Positions 56,312 through 64,000 of a DNA stretch of 64,000 bases are shown piece after piece; position 1 is the first letter of the stretch; every line of letters starts with the position of its first letter. The translations under genes and the position numbers were made by a program. The stretch covers positions 60,194,981-60,258,980 of the forward strand of contig CM060307.1 of the NCBI GenBank assembly GCA_030674185.1, given 5' to 3'. Under the pieces are notes generated by a model. That model saw only the letters and a list, made by a program, of their open reading frames with translations. It was not told the DNA's origin and did no database searches. The stretch comes from Monoplex corrugatus. Taxonomy: Eukaryota > Mollusca > Gastropoda > Littorinimorpha > Ranellidae.

Positions 56312-56394
56312 AGGCTAGTTGGCCGAAAATTTGCGCTTGTTTTGTTTTGTCTTATTGGAGACGCGCTTACATTGATTTTCTTGTTCTTCTGGTT
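56301..56394. repeat. Penelope terminal repeat, 5' copy (inverted)
   Basis: 94 bases, identical to the complement of 54499-54592. Its hammerhead-like core is on the + strand here, antisense to the ORF. Confidence 0.93.
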
Positions 56395-56488
56395 ACAGTA
56401 AGCAAAGATTGTTAACCAGGAATAGTACCAGACCGAAAAGGTAAAATCAAAAATAAGTTCCAGAAACGCCAATTAAACATGTTGTTAT

Positions 56489-56491
<3 letters not shown>

Positions 56492-56572
<81 letters not shown>

Positions 56573-56590
56573 CCTCACTCTCTTTCTCTC

Positions 56591-56621
<31 letters not shown>

Positions 56622-56690
56622 CCCTCTCTCTCTCTTTCTCACTCTCTCTCTCTCTATCTATCTATTTCTATCTATCTATCTATCTTACTC
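56492..56690. repeat. (TC)n tract, impure at the right
   Basis: Pure TC to 56561, then TC with TTC, CCC and TATC slips. Confidence 0.95.
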
Positions 56691-56814
56691 TGACTCTCAC
56701 GCACGGTCACAGTGAGTTACTCAACGACACATTGTTTTTATTAACAGGATCTTCAAGCTTGTCATTATTTCTTTTTCGTGCTACACAAATTACCGGTTCG
56801 TCACACACACTAAT

Positions 56815-56816
<2 letters not shown>

Positions 56817-56892
<76 letters not shown>

Positions 56893-56945
56893 CCTCTCTC
56901 TCTCCCTTTCTTCCTCTCTCTCTGTATCTCTCTATCTATCTATCT
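56817..56945. repeat. (TC)n tract
   Basis: TC run to 56887, then CCTC and TATC units. Confidence 0.95.
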
Positions 56946-57789
56946 GTTTTGCTTTTGTTTTTTTGTTTCGTTAGAATGTAAGTGGCTAAATCCCTATGTT
57001 AGCCATTTCTGTCGAAAATGCTGGGAAAATAAATGAATGAGAAAGTGAACGACCCGCACGGAAGAGTGTGTCACACAGATCACACGCAAGTGAGATAGAA
57101 ATGCAAGATTTGAAAAAAAAAATGTCAACGAATGAGTGAAGGAGAAAAACTCAAGATATGGTCAAGCCATACTATCAATCTCCCTTTTACGTTTTTACCA
57201 TTTCATGTAACATAACTCGAAACAAAAACAAAACAAATAACAAGAGTAAAAAAAAAAAAAAGCAACCATCACCAACAACAAAATCAATACAACAACAAAA
57301 AAATAAGTAGCATCAAAGATTTTTCTTCCAGTGATGAACTTCTCAATCAGACGAAACATAGACTTAACATGTGTGGAAAGAAAACTGCTTAGGACATACT
57401 ATGTCTTTTAGCGACGTTTCGTGTGTGTGTGTGTGTGTGTCTGTGTGTGTGTGTGTGTGTGCGCGCGCATGCGTTGTTAAAAACGATTGATATCAGTCGA
57501 ATTTCACATCGATTACTCCTCCGATGGCATGCATCAATCATACCATTTAAATGTGATTTCGATCCGTTCATGGATAGCCGAGATACACGTATATTTACTT
57601 GCATTTTTTAGAACTCCGTGCAAATGGCTATAATTATACTAAACTGGGTACGTGGTTTACATTTAGTCCAATAACTCACAAAATCCTTGATCACACAACT
57701 TGAAAGTTTTGCATACTTATGACCTTGGCCTTTGATCGGCGTTGATTAATCTCACAAGTACAGACATTTTCCTGCCATACCACACATTC
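56946..57789. other. AT-rich DNA without a recognisable gene
   Basis: Contains A-rich stretches and a TG/CG tract at 57421-57471. Nothing else is recognised. Confidence 0.7.
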
Positions 57790-58110
57790 AGTGGGGTGTA
57801 TGGCATTGCGGATAAAGCACATACTTGCATGCGGAGAAGCCCGGGTTCGATAATAATCGGACAAGGATTTTTCTTCCTTCTCCAGTAGGCCTAGAGTGGT
57901 GGTGGCCTATGTGCAGTCTTTCGGATGATACGATAAACTGAGGTCCCCAGTGCAGCCTAAGCTTAGCGCACGTTAAAGATCCCACGGCAAAATTCTGTAC
58001 AATTGTCCCTGGCAAAATTCTGTGGAAAGATCCACGCTGTCCCCGGGGAGCAGCCCGAATTTGACATTGTAGATCTATTTCTGTCAAAATAAATATATAG
58101 ATAGATAAAT
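57790..58110 (+). mobile_element. SINE-IV, tRNA-derived, apparently complete
   Basis: The head TGGCATTGCGGATAAAGC...GAAGCCCGGGTTCGATAA has box A- and box B-like blocks. Its middle carries CTTTCGGATGATACGATAAA, GAGGTCCC and GCACGTTAAAGATCCCACGG, a motif set I associate with widespread animal SINEs (recall only). A 24-base segment around 'GGCAAAATTCTGT' is duplicated (57989 and 58011). It ends in an AT-rich tail of AGAT/AAAT units. Confidence 0.82.
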
Positions 58111-58398
58111 AAATAAAATATATAAACTAATTAATCAATTTATTTATTTATTGAGTAAATGAATACACACGCTAAATAGTCTACATGCAATGATGTGGAC
58201 CATGCAGATTCAAATATTGGGCAGTTCTGGGCTACACTTACGCATTCGCGACACATTACTGAAATAACTAAACAAACCAAATTTGGTGAAAAGTGGTTTG
58301 ATGATAGCCTACATTTTCTTCCAGACAAACACACAGCCTTTATGTCAATACCAAATGTTATCCTCTTTTCAAAGATAAATTTGAAAGGGAGAGAGCGA

Positions 58399-58422
58399 GA
58401 GTGTGTGTGTGTATGTGTGTGT

Positions 58423-58479
<57 letters not shown>

Positions 58480-58503
58480 GTGTGTATGTGTGTGTGTGTG
58501 TGT
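58399..58503. repeat. (TG)n microsatellite
   Basis: TG run with few interruptions, preceded by GAGAGCGAGAG. Confidence 0.95.
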
Positions 58504-59587
58504 TTCGTGCAGTTGCAGTATTTTTCAAAGTGTAGATCTACAACTATGGGAAAATCGGCAATGCGCGGTTCACTACAGTACATATACACACTTTCTAACA
58601 GCAGTTAACTCACAAAGAAATGAAATCCATGACCCCAGTAGCAACTGACAGACATATACTTGTGTACAAAAAATGTTAAAATCTTTAAAGAAAAAACGTC
58701 TTCTGTTTGACCCTGTGATATAAGCAGGAGGAAACATTAATTATTAAGAGCTGTGCCTCTACACTGTTTCGTTTCGCACTTGTTAATTTTTGTCTGATAT
58801 CTAACTCGGAATTATTAGACATACGGAAAAACCAAAACGAAACAAACATACAAACAAACAAAAGAAATAAGTGTGAAGAGGAATATGGTCATATAACTTG
58901 AAATTCAATTCTATACTGAGCAACAAGAGAAATGCGAATATATTTAAATCAGTTTCATTGCAAACATTACTGCTGCTGATGCTGTTGTTTTGTTGGCGAT
59001 TATTTTTGTTTTATATACACAAATTGTTTACAACAGACTAGGCATGAAAATGCGTCGCTATTGATATATATAAATGTCTTACTTATTTATCTTTATTGTA
59101 ATACCGTGTAAAGTAGTATTTATCATGTGAGGTAAACGAGTGGGGGCTTCTTTTCCCGTTTGACTCGAACGAACGTTCAGTGTTGTTATGTAACCAAAAC
59201 AATCACCTCTTCAACAATCACATTGACTCCAAAACATGTAATCAAGCCATACATAAAAACTGGTTAATGTGATTTTCGCCATAGTCTGGATGTCATTTTC
59301 TTTGCGTGTGCTTCTGTTGTTTGTTTGTTTGTTTGTTTTTTTTTTGTTTTTTGTTGTTGTTGCTTTTGCGAAGTGACTATCTTTGGTAGGTATTGAGATG
59401 ATTGCAGTACTTTGTCACCTGTTTGGCTGCCTCTGCGTTAGAGATGGGCAGCGGAGGACCTGGTGTTTTGTCTGTGTTGATGGATTCTGTTTGCGACTCA
59501 ACCAACACGTACACCGATGGTGTGCTTCCGTGAGGTTTTTTTTTCCCCACTGCCCACCTTTTGCACATGATTAGTCACAATTTCTTC
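58504..59587. other. AT-rich DNA without a recognisable gene
   Basis: I see only AT-rich sequence and a T/G-rich run at 59317-59362. Confidence 0.7.
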
Positions 59588-59827
59588 TCATGTCATTAAT
59601 CGGTCGAAAAATGATGTTAAGGATTTCAGTTCTCTGATGGAATCGCTATATAAGACTATCACTGGCATCCGTTCTCTTCCTTGAAAAAAATGTTGTGATG
59701 CAATGACAACCTTCTCAGCGATGTTGGAAGCAATGTCTCCAGTAGTGACATCTTCTGTATCGCCAGAACAGGCAGGAGACTCGTTGCTGGCACGTGATGC
59801 TGACCGTCGATGTTTAGATTTCGTCAT
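59588..59827 (-). CDS. Small ORF, 79 codons, unknown product (possible gene)
   Basis: Starts ATG at 59827 and ends TGA. The N-terminus (MTKSKHRRSASRASNESPAC) is basic and Ser-rich. The C-terminal half (IAEKVVIASQHFFQGRERMP, then S-D-S-I-R-E-L-K-S-L-T-S-F-F-D-R-L-M) looks amphipathic and helical. Unlike the other frames in 44-64 kb, it is neither low-complexity nor part of a recognised repeat. I do not recognise the family. It could be a real small gene, an exon of a larger one or a fragment of an unknown element. There is no codon-usage or conservation evidence. Confidence 0.35.
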   Translation of the reverse strand: MTKSKHRRSASRASNESPACSGDTEDVTTGDIASNIAEKVVIASQHFFQGRERMPVIVLYSDSIRELKSLTSFFDRLMT

Positions 59828-60927
59828 GTCTGTATTTTACTGTTTTTGCACATTGCATAGAATTTTATTGTCGCCGTGTTGATGACGTGTCTCTTGCTTC
59901 AAATTATTCTTTTAAAAAGATACACAAAAAGAAAAGGTAAAGTTACCGAAATAATCCTTGCGCTCGATACAATTTTAACTGGTGTATCTGGTCACAGCAG
60001 AACGGCCTGGAGGGAGATGACGGTGTCTAGGTGTGCAGTGGCCAACACCGAACCCGGTGACGCCGACAGGTGAGGCAGGTGAGACATGATCACAGACTTC
60101 GATAATATTTCACTGTCTTAATAATCTTATCACCTGTCTTATATGTTATGTACACTTTGGAATCAACAATATGAAAACCAACGATCCATAAACAGTCTAT
60201 AAGAAATTGGTGAAAACAGTGAAGGAAGATCAATCCCAACAATGCTCGGCTCAACCATGCTTGTTAGAAACATTGGCAAACATGTCAGCAATGTCCTCTG
60301 GGAAAAAAAGTGAAAGGTACAATATTATCAGTACAAGAAATCTGGACATAACTCATTCATTACCACCTGTGACAACGGCTACAATAATTGTTACTGTTTA
60401 AGACTATCCATTTTTCAACGACCCCGACATCTATAGTGAAATGGGGACATCCAATATCTTTTCTGTTTTCGTCCGTTGAGAAATCTCCATGACAGGTAAA
60501 CCTGTATTTGTTGTGTGAATGCGCCAGCATCGACTTGAAAATAGTGAATATCCAGTATTAGTTTCTACTTATACTGTGCCGGAGATAAGAATGGAAAAAG
60601 AGATTGTGTAAGATACATTTAAAAACTAAGCCTTCAGAAGACTATTATAATATGATAGTGTTAAAAATTAATTCCAACAAAATTAAAGCCCAAGTAAAAA
60701 ATAAACGAATAATCAGCATTGGTCAGATTTTTGTTCTTAACACAGTTCAGAACCTAAGGATCTATAAACACATTTCAAATCCAAAAGATCTGTCTAAAAT
60801 TTGGAATTAGGTTAAAGAAATGAAAAGTGGTTTGTATTTACCACAGTTCCCAGTTAACATTAAAGATAAAGAACGTGCTTTATTATCTTAACGTCTTTTT
60901 GTTTGAGTTTTTCCACAAAGAAGTTTT
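59828..60927. other. AT-rich DNA without a recognisable gene
   Basis: Nothing recognised. Short frames only. Confidence 0.65.
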
Positions 60928-61010
60928 AATAATAATTATGAAGATTTATATAGCGCAGCTGATTGTCGATGCCTAGAGAGAACCAGTCTCTAGAGTACGT
61001 TCTACGGTTT
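60928..61010 (-). mobile_element. LINE 3'-tail-like fragment
   Basis: 'AATAATAATTATGAAGATTT' followed by 'ATATAGCGCAGCTGATTG' resembles the 3' terminus of the L2-like LINEs at 5217 and 12085 (AAT units, then TTTATATAGCGC). The adjoining sequence differs, so a related LINE or SINE family is possible. Confidence 0.45.
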
Positions 61011-61150
61011 CTGTTGCTTAAAAATAGACTAAAAGAAATTAGCGGTGACCCATTTGGGTAAATCCTGGGGGTAAAAAAAAAAAGAAGAAGAAGAAAAAAC
61101 ACATCCTTGATCCAGACCACCAGACTGACAATTTGAGGCGTAATCGTGTT

Positions 61151-62129
<979 letters not shown>

Positions 62130-62700
62130 GAAAATGATATAAGCTCTTTTCAAAATATCAAAAAGATGGGTTAGCCAAGGATGTGTTCTGTCATTAGATT
62201 TCTTTTCACTTTATAGCGAAACCATCATGGGAAACCTAGAAGAATGCCCTGGGATAAATTGGATGAAAAATGCCCTGGGATATATGTTGGATGAAAAATG
62301 ATAAACAATCTTCATTAAATGTTGGAGGAAAAATAATTAACAATCTTCGTTACGCAGATGACACCGTTCTAATTGCAGAAAATGAAAAAGACCTATAAAA
62401 TCTTGTGAATATAATACAAATAGAAAACAGAAATAAAGGGCTGGAGCCAAATAATAAGAATACTGAAACCATGGTAATCAGTACAAATCAAGAAATCCCC
62501 TCATATAAAATAATAGCAAAAGGCATAACAATGAAATAAGTTAATTTCTGGGAACAGTCATCTCACCAGACGGCAGATGCACATTGAAAATATTCAGCGG
62601 AGCTGGCCAAGCTAAAACAGTATTCCAGAAAATGAATAGTGTTCTTACCAACAATTGCCGGTCAATTAACATCAAGAAAAATCGCCAACTAACTCTGTTG
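62130..62700 (+). mobile_element. RTE-like LINE fragment, highly decayed
   Basis: On the + strand it reads D-I-S-S-F-Q-N-I-K and, after frame changes, N-L-R-Y-A-D-D-T-V-L-I-A-E (about 62340-62385), then V-N-I-I-Q-I-E-N and M-V-I-S-T-N. These align in order with the RTE copy at 34265-35660. The YADD is intact here, unlike at 34265, but several stops interrupt it. Confidence 0.75.
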
Positions 62701-62817
62701 CGGACAATGTCTTTTACAACATATTGCATCATTATCAATGGTACTGTTAGCTTTCAAACGCTTTCCGCAAGGAGCTGGAAATAAATTTGAAAGACACGTG
62801 AATACTATCATAGTCTA

Positions 62818-62975
62818 GAGTTTGTTCTAAGTTCGTTTAAGTGGGATACATTGCATTTGGACAGTTCCGTATACGCTCCACTCAAATCTCCCAGCAGTTA
62901 TCTCGCATACTCCTCAAGCTTGCGCAAAGCCATATGTACTGACAAGTCTTGAATGGGGAGAGAAACGGGACAATA
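62818..62975 (-). mobile_element. SINE-I 3' fragment
   Basis: Carries 'AGAGTTTGTTCTAAGTTCGT', 'TTTGGACAGTTCCGTATACG', 'CTCCACTCAAATCTCCCAGC' and 'TTGCGCAAAGCCATATG'. Confidence 0.72.
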
Positions 62976-63031
62976 AAAAAAATTATCCAACGTATCAATG
63001 CGAACGAAAATATTTTAACATGGAAACAATG

Positions 63032-63033
63032 AT

Positions 63034-63070
<37 letters not shown>

Positions 63071-63117
63071 GATGCGACGACGACGACGACGATGATGATG
63101 ATGATGACGACGACGAC
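63032..63117. repeat. (ATG)n/(ACG)n trinucleotide tract
   Basis: GAT units with a CGA block in the middle. Confidence 0.95.
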
Positions 63118-63525
63118 CAGTATTGTTACTTCACTGCGCCTAGTGTCGCAAGATCCCTTTACAAAAAGCATAAGAGACACGTAAAGGAAATATAGGTCAC
63201 ACCCTACCACTGTCATAAAAACTAATAAAACATAAACAATGAATCAAAAGTTTTTACATCCACAGACGCAGAATAAATAAAACAACGTATTGATGTCCAA
63301 ATATTTTTGGGTTGAACTGAAATACAAACCTATGAGAGAAAATGTATTCATCGTATAGAAACACCTTATCATCAGTTCATGGGAAAAGTAGCTGCAGCAG
63401 AAAATGTACAATTCCAGTACCCTGAAAACACGAATTACACTTCGTCTTTAAATTTTCTTGTTAATCATTGTGCATGTTAAGAACATAAACATGCCACAGA
63501 AATATGTAAGTGTGATAGAATGCAG

Positions 63526-63591
<66 letters not shown>

Positions 63592-63628
63592 GTGCGTGTG
63601 TGCGTGCGTGCGTGTGTGTGTGTGTGTT
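63526..63628. repeat. (TG)n tract with CG interruptions
   Basis: TG run ending in GCGTG variants. The remaining 63630-64000 holds nothing I recognise. Confidence 0.95.
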
Positions 63629-64000
63629 TCTATCGAGTTTTCACATATGAGATTCCTTATATAATTGCATCACCGTGAAACTGTATTATGGAATAATATA
63701 TCTCTGACAACAGGATGTTCTATTGCGATGTCTTGACTGTTCATTGCATTGATCAGTACTACCTTTTAGTTTGCAGCAATGGTTTCTCGGCATTTTAAGG
63801 ACACATTTTAAACGACGTTTTTGACGAAAACTGTGATCGGACCACAACTAACGCGAAACAAAGTTAATTAAGCATAGTCCATTTTTAAGAGTATTTACAG
63901 ATAAAATGTCGAAAACGTCAACAACAACAACAAACAAACGGAGACCTCCATAGTTCAATGCTTGGGTTTTTTGTTTGTTTGTTTGTCTGTCCGTTTGTTT

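Larger units (their letters stand above)
54459..56393 (-). mobile_element. Penelope-like element with inverted terminal repeats and target duplication
   Basis: The insertion is bounded by direct repeats TACAGTAAGCAAA at 54446-54458 and 56394-56406 (13 bp, identical). Inside, 54499-54592 and 56301-56394 are perfect 94-base inverted repeats. About 40 extra bases (54459-54498) lie outside the repeat at the 3' end. The element encodes a reverse transcriptase with a GIY-YIG endonuclease on the - strand. The 5' half of the coding region is missing: the upstream repeat runs directly into the RT. Identity of the inverted repeats and of the target duplication suggests recent insertion. Confidence 0.93.

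Overview
The window is eukaryotic nuclear DNA from an animal. It has widely spaced short exons with GT-AG splice sites, introns full of retrotransposon fragments, and many simple repeats. A protostome invertebrate, most likely a marine mollusc and probably a gastropod, is my best reading. The grounds are the Posterior-sex-combs-type protein with a very long tail and the character of the tRNA-derived SINEs. The species cannot be fixed from this sequence alone.

Region 1-41.7 kb is one gene on the + strand: a Polycomb-group RING finger protein of the Psc/BMI1/MEL18 (PCGF) family, core of Polycomb repressive complex 1. Its 5' exons, which would encode the start codon and the first RING ligands, lie upstream of the window. 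Eight exons are visible: 1265-1361 (second half of the RING), 9179-9234, 15809-15856, 17271-17364, 19254-19299, 23122-23223 and 32441-32521 (RAWUL domain), and a very large last exon from 35850 to the stop at 40634. The last exon finishes RAWUL and then encodes about 1,570 residues of low-complexity, Ser/Thr/Ala/Pro/Lys-rich tail, like the long tail of insect Psc rather than the short tail of vertebrate BMI1. The tail is readable only by moving between frames three times, each time as if one base were missing.

The introns hold two L2/CR1-like LINE fragments, pieces of an RTE-like LINE, two I/Nimb-like LINE fragments with RNase H, several tRNA-derived SINE families, a TTAA-ended palindromic MITE-like repeat, a diverged Penelope-type terminal repeat, and decayed minisatellites. 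Downstream, 42.0-43.9 kb is a 24-bp minisatellite of about 79 units. The rest, 44-64 kb, is AT-rich non-coding DNA with more copies of the same repeats, one well-delimited Penelope-like element (54459-56393) with a 13-bp target duplication and perfect 94-bp inverted repeats, and one small unrecognised ORF at 59588-59827 (- strand).

The Psc-like gene is the only host gene I can support with confidence. I see no operon, CRISPR array, or new defence or metabolic system. The best leads are the tail of the Psc-like protein, the nested palindromic repeat, the hammerhead-like Penelope termini, and minisatellites that were born inside SINE copies.
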